From Mikania micrantha (Eukaryota; Streptophyta; Magnoliopsida; Asterales; Asteraceae), in assembly GCA_009363875.1 (NCBI GenBank), contig CM018685.1, positions 54,757,087 through 54,821,086 of the forward strand: a stretch of DNA of 64,000 nt, written 5' to 3'. The translations under genes and the position numbers were made by a program. Within the stretch, counting starts at the first letter, position 1. The number at the start of each line of letters is the position of its first letter. Positions 22,799 through 33,001 of the stretch are shown piece after piece. Under the pieces are notes generated by a model. That model was not told where the DNA came from. It saw only the letters and a list, made by a program, of their open reading frames with translations, and did not search any database.

Positions 22799-25700
22799 AT
22801 GAGTGTTGGGTTTTCAATTTCTTATTTACCATCTAATTGTCACCTGTGGTTGCTTCTTGTTTTAGCTTTGTTTCATTTGTGCTTCTCTGATCAAAAGTCT
22901 CCTGATGCAGTATGCATGGAGGGTGAGAGACAAGCACTTATCCGGTTCAAGCATGGCCTCATAGACGAAGCTAATCGGCTTGCTTCTTGGTCTGGTGAGA
23001 AGAGCGACTGCTGCAAATGGGTTGGAATTGTTTGTGACAACATCACTGGCCATGTCCATGAGATTCATCTTCCTGGACTTGATGGTCATTGTGATGATAT
23101 ATATTACGAGAGATCTTATAAAGAAATGAAAGAACTCTTCAAGCAGAGGTTAGGAGGGCATTTAAGTCGATCCTTGTTGGAGCTGAAGCAACTCAAGTAT
23201 CTAGATTTGAGCTGTAATGATTTTAAAGGGATCCAAATTCCAGGCTTCATAGGTTCTCTTGGAAACTTGAGGTATCTTAACCTGTCTGTATCAAACTTCG
23301 GTGGGATGATTCCTCCTCAAATTGGGAATATTTCAGAGCTACGTGTTCTTTCTCTTAGAAATGTGTATGAAGGAACAAGTTTCATAATGAAAATGCAGTG
23401 GTTGTCAGGTCTTCGTTTGTTGCATCATTTGGATATGAGTGGCATAGACCTTAGCAAAGCTACTGATTGGTTTCAGGTGATTAACACCCTCCCTTCTTTG
23501 GTCGAACTGCATTTGTCTTCTTGTCTAATCTCTGATATACATCCCCTTGTTCCCAGTCTTAATCTAACGTCCCTTTCCCTGCTTGATATTTCTGAAAACT
23601 ATTTTTACAACACTTCTGTTCCACAGTGGATTTTTAGTCTAACAAGCCTGGTTTCATTAGATTTGAATGGTTGCAACTTTAACAACCCTCTTTCTAGTAA
23701 TATTTATAGCTTTCGTAATCTGACTTCTCTGGAGTCGCTTTACACCAGTGGGAATAATTTCGGGAGTTCTCCGTTGGTATTAAAGCAATTGTCTGGTAAC
23801 TTGAAATTTTTAGATATTAGGTTTTGTGGTGTTTCGAATTCAGCGCTTCATTCCCTTCATAACTTGAGCTCTCTTCTTAGGCTTGACGTGTCTGGAAACC
23901 AACTCACCAAGGCAATACCTAATTCGTTTGGTAACCTTTGTAACTTGAGAGAGATCGATTTGTCATACAACAATTTCGGTAACATTGGTTTAACACACCT
24001 TCTCAAAAGTTTTTTCGATTGCAAATCACCGAGTTTGGAGTCATTATTTATAGTACAATCAGGACTTTCTGGTCCAATTCCTAACTCCATCGAACGATTG
24101 TCATCGTTGAAGACGCTATATCTTAATGCTAATAATCTGAACGGAAGCATTCCTGACTCGATCGGACAATTATCATCGTTGAAGACGTTGGATCTTTCTA
24201 GTAATAAACTGAACGGAAGCATTCCTCACTCGATCGGACAATTATTATCGTTGAAGACGCTATATCTTTATGCTAATAGGCTGAACGGAAGCATTCCTCA
24301 CTCGATCGGACAATTATTATCGTTGAAGACGTTGGATCTTTCTAGTAATAAATTGAACGGAAGCATTCCTGACTCGATCGGACAATTATCATCGCTCGAG
24401 GAGTTGTCTCTTCCAAATAACCAACTCAGCGGTAGCCTTCCCGTTAGCCTCAGTCAACTTTCAAAGCTGACTACGTTAGTCTTTTCCAACAATTTGTTAA
24501 CAGGTGTTGTGACAGAAGCTCACTTTGCTAAACTGGTGAGCTTAAAATATCTATATGGAGAAGGCAACAACTTAACCCTAAAACCGCAAGTTGCGAACTG
24601 GATCCCCCCTTTCCAGATACAATACTTGTATTTAAACTCATGGGATTTGGGGCCTGAGTTTCCGTTATGGCTTCATTCGCAGAGGGATTTAAGAAATCTG
24701 GACATAAGCAATGCAGGCATTTCATCACCCGTGCCTCCCGAGTCATTTTGGAGATCATTCCCCAATCTGACTTATTTAGACATGTCTCAAAATAATATAA
24801 ATGGTACATTCACTTTGTTCTTCCCAACAAAACTTGAAGTACTCGACCTAAACTCTAACCAGTTTACAGGAACTTTACCTTCTTTCTCCACTGGTTCGTT
24901 AATGCCTTCATATTTGGATTTGTCAAATAATTCTTTTATGGGATCATTACATCATTTTTTGTGTTTTAATGGTGCGGAAGAAACACAATTTCTTTCTTTG
25001 GGATATAATCATTTGTCGGGTGTCATTCCCGAGTGTTGGAACAGGTGGCCGAGTTTGCATGTCCTAATTCTGGAAAATAACAATTTATCTGGTGAGATTC
25101 CAAGGACATTAGGTTCATTGTTGCAACTGCAATGGTTGAACATGCATTGTAACAATATCTCAGGAAGATTGCCATCTTCCCTAATGAACTTGTCATGGTT
25201 AAGTATTCTTCAACTTGGCAAAAATGAACTTGTTGGAAGCATTCCACCATGGATTGGAACAAAACTCACCTTTTTAGGAATTCTCAACCTTAGGTCCAAC
25301 AATTTAGACGGAAATATACCTGACGAACTATGTTATCTTTCATATATACAAATTATAGATCTTGCTAAAAATAATCTATCGGGAATTATTCCAAGATGCT
25401 TCAACAACTTTAGCATTCTTACGGGGATAATTAACTCAAATGAATTTTACATGAGTTTGGGAGGGGTGGCACCGTCTATTACTCCTAGTGATGCATTGGT
25501 GATGAAAGGACAAGAATACACCTACAAATCACTTCTTAGACTAGTGACATTGTTGGACCTTTCAAGCAACAACTTTTTCGGACCCATCCCAAGTGAGCTT
25601 ACATCCCTTCAAGAGTTGAAATCACTGAATTTATCAAGAAATCAATTGAGTGGAAGGATCCCGGAGAAGATAGGAGACATGAACGCACTTGAATCATTCG

Positions 25701-26077
25701 ATTTATCAATAAACAACCTATCCGGGGAACTTCCCGTAAGCTTGTCTAGATTGAATTTCTTGAGTAGCTTCAATGTGTCCAGCAACAATTTTACAGGAAA
25801 AATTCCGGTTAGTACTCAGCTCCAGAGCTTTAATGAGTCTACCTTTTTAGGTAACCAACTTTGTGGTGCTCCACTAAATGATCTTTGTGTGCCCATTGAA
25901 AAACCTACTCATTCAACAAGAGATGAAAAAGAAGACGATATATTAGAATGGGGGTTGATTATTAACATTGTGCTTGGATTTGTTATTGGATTTTGGATTG
26001 TTTTGGCTCCATTGATACTTAGCACATCATGGAGGACTATATATTTTCGTCTCATGAGTAAATTGATCAAGGTATGA
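22799..26077 (+). CDS. LRR receptor-like protein 1 (EIX/Cf-type), intact
   Basis: Predicted membrane receptor without kinase, 1092 residues, one exon. Order: signal peptide (hydrophobic LWLLLVLALFHLCFS, about 1-30); LRR N-terminal cap with Cys39, Cys71, Cys72 and Cys79 in the DCCKWVGIVC signature; roughly 30-35 extracellular LRRs; an island interrupting them before LVMKGQEYTYKS; a C-terminal cap (LCGAPL); an acidic juxtamembrane stretch (DEKEDDILEW). A membrane helix at about 1052-1075 holds a GxxxG (G1060-G1064), and the short basic tail has YFRL (1082-1085), a YxxPhi endocytosis-type motif. Such receptors detect microbial ligands and signal through SOBIR1 and BAK1-type kinases (family knowledge). 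The ligand is unknown. The start is set at 22799 because gene 2 begins at the equivalent ATG and the TATA box lies upstream. Near-identical LRR units at about 24070-24430 show recent repeat expansion. Confidence 0.93.
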   Translation: MSVGFSISYLPSNCHLWLLLVLALFHLCFSDQKSPDAVCMEGERQALIRFKHGLIDEANRLASWSGEKSDCCKWVGIVCDNITGHVHEIHLPGLDGHCDDIYYERSYKEMKELFKQRLGGHLSRSLLELKQLKYLDLSCNDFKGIQIPGFIGSLGNLRYLNLSVSNFGGMIPPQIGNISELRVLSLRNVYEGTSFIMKMQWLSGLRLLHHLDMSGIDLSKATDWFQVINTLPSLVELHLSSCLISDIHPLVPSLNLTSLSLLDISENYFYNTSVPQWIFSLTSLVSLDLNGCNFNNPLSSNIYSFRNLTSLESLYTSGNNFGSSPLVLKQLSGNLKFLDIRFCGVSNSALHSLHNLSSLLRLDVSGNQLTKAIPNSFGNLCNLREIDLSYNNFGNIGLTHLLKSFFDCKSPSLESLFIVQSGLSGPIPNSIERLSSLKTLYLNANNLNGSIPDSIGQLSSLKTLDLSSNKLNGSIPHSIGQLLSLKTLYLYANRLNGSIPHSIGQLLSLKTLDLSSNKLNGSIPDSIGQLSSLEELSLPNNQLSGSLPVSLSQLSKLTTLVFSNNLLTGVVTEAHFAKLVSLKYLYGEGNNLTLKPQVANWIPPFQIQYLYLNSWDLGPEFPLWLHSQRDLRNLDISNAGISSPVPPESFWRSFPNLTYLDMSQNNINGTFTLFFPTKLEVLDLNSNQFTGTLPSFSTGSLMPSYLDLSNNSFMGSLHHFLCFNGAEETQFLSLGYNHLSGVIPECWNRWPSLHVLILENNNLSGEIPRTLGSLLQLQWLNMHCNNISGRLPSSLMNLSWLSILQLGKNELVGSIPPWIGTKLTFLGILNLRSNNLDGNIPDELCYLSYIQIIDLAKNNLSGIIPRCFNNFSILTGIINSNEFYMSLGGVAPSITPSDALVMKGQEYTYKSLLRLVTLLDLSSNNFFGPIPSELTSLQELKSLNLSRNQLSGRIPEKIGDMNALESFDLSINNLSGELPVSLSRLNFLSSFNVSSNNFTGKIPVSTQLQSFNESTFLGNQLCGAPLNDLCVPIEKPTHSTRDEKEDDILEWGLIINIVLGFVIGFWIVLAPLILSTSWRTIYFRLMSKLIKV

Positions 26078-27500
26078 TTTATGATGCATAAACTATAATT
26101 AGTGATGTTGTAATAGATTTAATATTCTACTTTAAAAATTTTAAACTTTGCATTCAAGTAGAGTATCCTATTAAATATGAACAGTGGAACTAGCTTATTA
26201 AACATGAACAAAAGAACTCGTCATTGTAATATTGTATATGACCTCGTGCAATAATGTATTAAAAGAGTTGCAAACGGGTTGGTTGTAAAGTACAACATAA
26301 CCAAATGTAGCGTACGGTGGAAGTTGAAGTTAAGGAAGAAGAATTGGATGTATCTTTATGTTAATAATCGAAAGGATAAATGTACTGTGTGGGTCATTTC
26401 TATAATTAGTCATTCTGGTACAAAGACAAGTTGGGCACATAACTTTCAAACAACATGCATAACATTTGAAGTCCAAAAATGTGTTTATAATTGAATGTAA
26501 AAGAAGTAGCAAACACTTAGTTTCCATGCATCGGAACAGTTAGAGCATCTTTGAGTTGTTGATAGTGATCAAAGAGGTTGACTTACAATTTGAAGATGCA
26601 ATCGATCAATAAGAACAAACATGTTTTTAACCTCGGCACTTAGTGGCAAGGTGGGCCACATGATGAAACTGATGTGGTAAATGGTATACTTGTAAATTAT
26701 GTAAGCAATGGCAAAATGATGTTGCGAGTCTGGTGAAGACATTGAAATTAAAATTGAAATGATTAAGCACTGAGGGAGAAACATAAGTCACGTAGTTGTA
26801 AAAACGACTACCACATAACACAAACCGAGTTTTCTTTGCCCTCATGCCACGACCTAATAACATTAGGTAAATTAATTAAATAGAAAAAGGAAAAAAAAGT
26901 AACTTAGTTAAGCAGATTAACAAAAAAAATAAATAAAAAACTAGAGGTCTCTAGAATCAAACCTATGACCTCTCAACTCAAACCAAGAAGTCTTACTGGC
27001 TATAGAATTTTTTTTTTTTGATAATAGTTAAAATAAAGATACAAAATACTTGAATTGAGGCCAAAAAAAAGAGAAAAAAAAGGTTTTAAGTTACATGAAT
27101 AAAATCTGTAACCTTCCAATTAAAAATAAAACATTATTTCTAGCTTAACAAAGACAACATTTATTAGTTTTGCTGAAAGAAAATATAACCTTCGACTTTT
27201 GGGTTGAAAAGGAAAAAAAAGGTAAACTCTCTCGAAAAAAAAAAGTTGTATACGACGAGAGTCAAACCAATAACCTTTTCAAGTGAAAATCATCTACTCT
27301 AACCAACTTAACAAATTTTAATTATGATGAAAACATATGTATGTAATCTTACATAACTTTTTGGTTAAAAAAAAGGAAACCATCCTAAAATATTGGATGC
27401 AACATGAGTCAAACTAATGGTCTTTCACGTAAAATTTAGACGCTATAACTAACTTTACCAACTCAACATAGGTTAATTATGATGAAAACATATGTTAAAG
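26078..27500 (+). other. 3' flank of receptor-like gene 1, duplicated behind gene 2
   Basis: Matches 60235-61940 apart from insertions there, so the tandem duplication reached at least 1.3 kb beyond the stop codon. Short frames on both strands have no support and are not conserved as proteins between copies. Oligo-A runs and TCAAACCTATGACCTCTCAA-like stretches suggest old transposon debris. Confidence 0.65.
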
Positions 27501-28960
27501 CCTAAATTATATTTTATGTTACTTATAACTTAGAATTATAATAATTATAATAAACAAATATACCGGGTGAAATCTCAAGTTATTGTTTTTATTTTGAGTT
27601 AGGTATACAAGTGTATTATAGTCATATACTTACTTTGAGATGCTCTTATGAAAAATAGAAAAGAAAAGCAAATATAAAATTTTTTTGTGCTTATATATAT
27701 AAATACATAAAAAATAAATAAATTTTGAAAAATAAAAAAGTTGGCTCTACTCGGCTCGGTTTGTAAACGGGTCGAGTCCGCTGCCACCTTTGCTCAGCTC
27801 ATTTTGTTTACAACTATATTCATTTCATTATTCAAATAAATATGAAAAAAATGTCTTGTTTATTTATTTACGTTCGTGAACGATCTTTCATCCATATTTC
27901 TTTATGTTAATTCACTTAAGCCAGTTATGTTCATTCGGGTTGAAAGCAAACCGGAAATGTTTAGAAACCACAACTATTGATAGCAAGTTAATTGCTTGTC
28001 TTAGGTCGACTTGTTAGATGTCAAACCTCCGTCGAAATTAGTAAGACCAATCTTGATTAAATCTAACATAACAAATAAAATTTAGACATCACTTAATTTT
28101 GAAAATTAAATTAGTAATTTATGTTGAAATAAAGTTGATTAAAATTTCTAATTAGAGCATTGTAAGAAATTTATATATAGATTTCTTAATGTAATTCTTG
28201 TTTTTTTCAAAAATACTTCTATTTTGCAACTTTTTTATGTTGATTATGATGATATTTAATAGCTTATTTTGTGTATATTATGGCTTTTGTAGACATGCAC
28301 AAAAAACCAGTTTTAGTAACTGAACTTATAAGAAACTGGTTTTTGGTTTTGGTGATAACCAGTGGGTGCAAACCGGTTAACAAGTCTGGAGGCCAAACCG
28401 GTTAAAGAAAAACCAGTTTTTTAGATACCGATTAGCCAATTTTTTTCCTCAATAAAGAAGTAGTTTCCAAGAGTTGGAACCAAAATCTAGCATTAACCAG
28501 TTAAATGGTGTTTTAAAAATCGAATTATAACCGTTTGAAAAGGTCATATGGCCGTTAAACCCAATTTTGTGGAACATTTTGCCCCTAAACAAATGCATAA
28601 ATACGCAAGGTGGTTTGATCATACAACTTGTCTACTACTCTAACGTTAAAAAACACAAAATAAATGTTCTAAAAATGCTCAAACCTATAAATTTATTCAT
28701 TCTCCCATGAATATGTTCACATTCTAAGTTTTTACTGGACCAATTAGCTTGACTTATCTTTATAAGGCCAAAAATCATATTCAGATACAATTAATTATCC
28801 TAGTGATTAGGGGAGTGTTACACTGTTGGTATTTATCATCCTAGTGATTACTTTTATATTTTTTGTAAAACAATAAGATGAAGACGATACACCAACAACA
28901 CAAGCCTTTACTTAACAGACAAAACGTACCAACAGAAAATTTCAAAACAACACAAAGCTC
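27501..28960. other. AT-rich intergenic stretch
   Basis: No gene supported. At 28300-28520 there is a loose run of AACCAGTT/AACCGGTT motifs starting near ATGCACAAAAAACCAG, resembling one end of plant hAT-like low-complexity elements; ends could not be fixed. Confidence 0.5.
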
Positions 28961-29970
28961 TTAAATAAACCAACATACGAGACACGTAAACCCCGCGAAA
29001 ACAAACGACTTGAACCCGATAGTCAAGGCCCCGACAGAACTAGGGACAAATGATGATGGGTTATTATTTTTTGACGAACTGGTGTTAGTGGTGGTGGTAG
29101 GGGTGGCAGAGGAATCACCGCCAGGTTCTGCCTCGGGCCCACCTGCTGCAGGTCCATCGGCCGTCTTTCCATCGACGACCACTTGAAGCTTCATTCCAGC
29201 ATAACAGTGTAGCCTGCTACCGCAGACGAAGTACCTATCCCCGGGTTTGGTTAACGCAAATGTTGTGTTCCCCTTACTACTTGGTTGTAGTACGTTGGTC
29301 GTGTTGCACCCCTGGTAACTGGCCCTATTCACCTCAGCCACACTATGACTTGAAGAATATTGAAATACTTCAAAAGGCACAAAGATACGAATTCAAATTA
29401 GTGAAAGCAACAAATAAAACTCCGTTTTATATTAACATAGTTTTTATCAGTTTGGATATCCGTTTACTTGATTTTAAAATATTTTTGGGCCCAACCAAAA
29501 ACCAAACCCAACGAATAAGAAATGTGTCTAACACTCTAACTGATCCAAATTCAACTAATTAAACCACGCGACTATCTAGGTTTATTCAGTTGAATTCGGT
29601 TTGGTTATCCGAATAATGCAAGATTAGTGCAACCGAGAACCTAACCGAAAACCAAATAAGCAATTTTGAATCTTTGATACAGTTCTGAACCACCCCGAAA
29701 ACCAGATAAGCAATTTTCTTCTATTTATTTTGTTATGAATATAGTTTATTTTTTTTACCCTTGCGAGATGCACACCCTACTAATGTATAATACCAACGTG
29801 CTTTTGAGAAATAAAATACTAACTAAGAACATCTCCAACGACAAAACGTTTGTCTCGAGCCCATGAGTCAACGTCAGTGCTTCACCAACCGTGTACGTTG
29901 TGGCTAGACATCTTGATGCAAAAGAAGTGATGACTAAAATAGTTAAAAATAGGCAGGCCGGGCTTGCCAT
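28961..29970 (-). pseudogene. Phytocyanin (uclacyanin-like) gene, broken in exon 1
   Basis: Blue copper protein of the cell surface, two exons on the minus strand. Exon 1 (29970-29824) encodes a signal peptide (MASPACLFLTILVITSFASR) and TTYTVGE. Then the expected Gly-Trp segment is missing and the frame shifts; the other frame gives STDVDSWARDKRFVVGDVL up to a GT donor (29823-29822). Exon 2 (29367-28961) follows a GAAG acceptor. It has all four copper ligands (His in SSSHSVAEV; Cys in YFVC; His in RLHC; Met in AGMK), a Pro/Thr/Ser-rich linker, and a hydrophobic tail fitting a GPI-anchor signal. The single intron at this position is usual for the family. The frame break suggests loss of function, unless exon 1 was misread or there is a sequencing error. 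No other copy is in the window. Confidence 0.82.
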
Positions 29971-30017
29971 TTTTTTGAAATGGCATATCAGATAAAAATG
30001 TGATGTTGATCTTGGTG

Positions 30018-30018
<1 letters not shown>

Positions 30019-30063
<45 letters not shown>
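30019..30063. repeat. (TA)22 microsatellite
   Basis: Uninterrupted TA run about 50 bp upstream of the phytocyanin start codon, in the position of its promoter or 5' leader. Likely length-variable. Confidence 0.95.
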
Positions 30064-30065
<2 letters not shown>

Positions 30066-30295
30066 AACAATCAAGTGGTGGTTCGATATATAATTAGATT
30101 ACCACATTTCTTGAAAAATGATCTTTTCCAAGTTAGCTTTGGTCTATGATTGATGATCCATTTGGAGAAGAATACGTGTGTGTAAGGACAGATTAATATA
30201 ATCTGAATTCACTCGGTGGATGTGTTAAACGCAAAATTACTATATTTTGACTTAACGCAACCCTGTTTCAACTCGGCCAAAATTACTTAGATTGC

Positions 30296-30721
30296 GTTTG
30301 TTTTTTCAGATGTAAAATGTCTGCAGTCTGCGGATCACAACTGCATACCTCTGTAACAGAAGAGATGGACAAAACTTTTGCAGTCTGTCAAAACAAGAAT
30401 CTTTGTTTTTTAACGTCTGTGTGCAGTCGCGATTGGAAGATTGAACTGTTTTCAACGCGACGGTGGGCGAGATGGATGGCCGACGACGGTGGAGGGGCGA
30501 TGGGTGGAGGACCGACGGCGCTGGAGGGGCAATGGCGGGAAGGAGCTGGAAAGGATGGGTCGCCTATTTTTAAGTTGTTGATCGGATGATTTGAAGAAAA
30601 TAAAGAATATGTTTTTAACCTAGAAGAAGTGGGTGGCAAGAGGGGAGAAGGAATTGGTTCAAGTCTGCACCAAAAGTGGACGGGAAGATGTTTTAAAAGA
30701 AATGTCTTCGAAAAACAAACT
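30296..30721. mobile_element. Candidate MITE with GTTTGTTTTT ends
   Basis: The left end GTTTGTTTTTTCAGA faces the right end AAAAACAAAC in inverted orientation, with GATTGC next to each end (30290-30295 and 30722-30727) as a possible duplication. The interior has no supported gene; the 90-residue frame is probably spurious. The class (hAT- or Tourist-like) is unsure. Confidence 0.4.
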
Positions 30722-31439
30722 GATTGCAGGTCTCAACCTTTGCCCATGGTATGCGTGACGCAGACAACAGAGGTCATTAAGAGTTTATTTTTTAAAAAAA
30801 CAACCACCCCTCATTTTGGTCTTTATACGGCAACCCATCCCACCCCACCCAAACAGAGCTGGCCCATAAAGCATGTAAGGTCCAATTTAAAATTTATGTA
30901 TATATTGGGCTTGTTTAGTTAATGAGTTGTTGGGCAAGTGGGCCTCTTAGTCTTAGCTAACAAGTAACAAAATTTACACGGGAATACCGAATACGGGATG
31001 AGTCATGAGGCGATGGGCAAATCTTCAATCGTCAGGAGAGGAGCGGTTGGGCAGATCAAATCTTCAATCGTCGCAGGGCCTTCAAATCGTCAACCGTCAG
31101 CGTCTACTTGCAAATTTCAGATTTCAAATCTTCAATCGTTCAGTAGGCAATAATCAATCGTCGGATTCATCTTCTTCTGTGCCTCTGTGGCCTTCAATCG
31201 GTTTGTGGTTTTGTGCAATTGTTGTTTCAGTCTTTTCAAATTGCAGCCTTCCATCGGTTTGTGGCGTTGTGCAGATATGCAATCGATCTGACATCTAAAA
31301 CCTAAGCCAATAACTCAAATACTCAATAAGTCGCTGTCTTAATTTCTCATTGGATTTTTTAGGAGAAAATTCCAAAATGTCCATTTCATTGCAAACTTTC
31401 TCCAAAATTTCCATTTAACTTTTAATTATATTTATACTC
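30722..31439. other. Intergenic stretch with a TCAATCG motif cluster
   Basis: No gene supported. Between about 31018 and 31290 the words TCTTCAATCGTC, TCAACCGTCAG, TTCAATCGGTTTGTGG and close variants occur seven times at irregular spacing. The rest has no feature I can name. Confidence 0.6.
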
Positions 31440-31442
31440 TAA

Positions 31443-31887
31443 GGGCCTGTTTGGGATTCCATTTCAGAATGACTTATTGACTTATTAGCTTTTTCAAAAA
31501 GTCAAAAAGTCAATAAGTTGTTTGTCAAACCTAAAAGGACTTTTCAGAATGACTTTTTGTACAAGGGTAATAAGCTGTTTTTCAAAAGCTAAAAATTCTG
31601 GCTTTTCAAAATGGCTTATGACTTATTGGCATAAAATTACAAAGTTACCCTCACTTTTTACCTTTACTCAATTTATCACCCACACCATTTTCGCAACCCG
31701 TCACCGCTATCCATAACTTTAAAATAGGTGTCAATATAATAGTCATTTTCGGTCATTTTGAAAAAGTCCTTTTGGAAAAACTAATCCAAACACACTTTCA
31801 AAAACTTCATTTCAAAAAGTCATAAGTTAATAAGCACTTTTGACAAAAAGTCATTTTAAAGTTAAATAAGCAATCCCAAACAAGGCC
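31443..31887. mobile_element. Tourist-like MITE (PIF/Harbinger), 445 bp
   Basis: The left end GGGCCTGTTTGGGATTCC and the reversed right end GGCCTTGTTTGGGATTGC are inverted repeats. TAA flanks both sides (31440-31442 and 31888-31890). End sequence and 3-bp duplication are the Tourist signature. The interior is rich in AAAAAGTCA words and encodes nothing. Confidence 0.9.
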
Positions 31888-31890
31888 TAA

Positions 31891-33001
31891 GATACCAAAG
31901 TTTTAATAAATGTCTAATTTATGTTGCCTCTTAAATTCCCCCTAAAAAGTTGGCAAAAAATATATTCCCAATTTCATTTAGCACTTTCTTAACATAATAA
32001 AGACGGTCCACTACTCATATTTTATCGGAATTTTGGCATTTCAACATTTTGAATGTTTGTTTATATTTTTGGATTAGATTTTATCGTTTTGTTAACATTT
32101 TTGTTAAACATTTATTTAAATTCATGGATATCGTTTTGTTAATTGATATTAATATTATTGAATATATTTAATGGTTAACTGATAACCGCTTAACCGAAAC
32201 CACCATAACCGATTGGTTATGGTTATCATATTGATTTAACCGACATCTTGGTTATGGTTATGGTTATGGTTTTAGGTCAAAACCGAACCAAACCAAACCA
32301 TGCACACCCCTACATATACGGGTGGCCCATATTATCAACAAATCAAAAAATATCATTTGTCCTCTATGGACCCCACAAATGACATAAATAATATCTCTTT
32401 AAATTTTAACATTTAATATATAGATTTATAAAGTTACATAACTTTTCTTCTAAACATGTGATTGATGCTGTGAAGTAAATTAAAATTGAGTCTAAAAACT
32501 CGGTCTTAGCTATCTTTTAATAGTTATTAATCATTCTTAAATGTTTGAATCCATTGCATTTACCTACTTTTTTGGCTACCCGTCTTGATCCGCATTGTGT
32601 TTAAGTGGTACCCATCTCAACCCATTCAATATGTTACCCATTTCAACCCATTATACTATAACTGTTTACCCAAACCAGCCCGTTTCTTTGACATGGGTAC
32701 AAATTGACACCTCTAGATCCATTTCAATGTGTACCCTGACCAATTTCTGCTATGCGTCCATTTTTCAATCTAAAGACCAGCACTTCAAATTAAAATTTTG
32801 TAAAATATCAAATCTCTTTTAATTCATTTACAGATTTGTTGCTTACAGTTATTTGCTAAAACAAGATTTTATGATTTATACATTCATAATGAAAGTGTTA
32901 ATGACAAATAAAACACTAAGACCTTTCAGAACATCTAACAAATAAAACTTGGAGAGTGCATCACCTACCATCAAAGAATCAATTGAATTGAGCCCATCTC
33001 C
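31891..33001. other. AT-rich intergenic stretch
   Basis: No gene supported. At 32170-32320 a run of GGTTATGGTTAT and AACCGAACCAAACC words ends in CATGCACACCCCTAC, the usual outer end of plant hAT-like low-complexity elements; the other end was not found. Confidence 0.5.

Noticed and set aside
23857..24222. Minus-strand frames inside the receptor genes
   Set aside because: Shadows of the LRR codon pattern; they have no independent support.
30317..30639. Overlapping frames on both strands near 30.3-30.6 kb as genes
   Set aside because: They lie in a probable MITE and have no recognisable domain.
32170..32300. Telomere-like repeats (GGTTATGGTTAT)
   Set aside because: Plant telomere units are TTTAGGG; these words belong to a low-complexity transposon end (CATGCACACCCCTAC).
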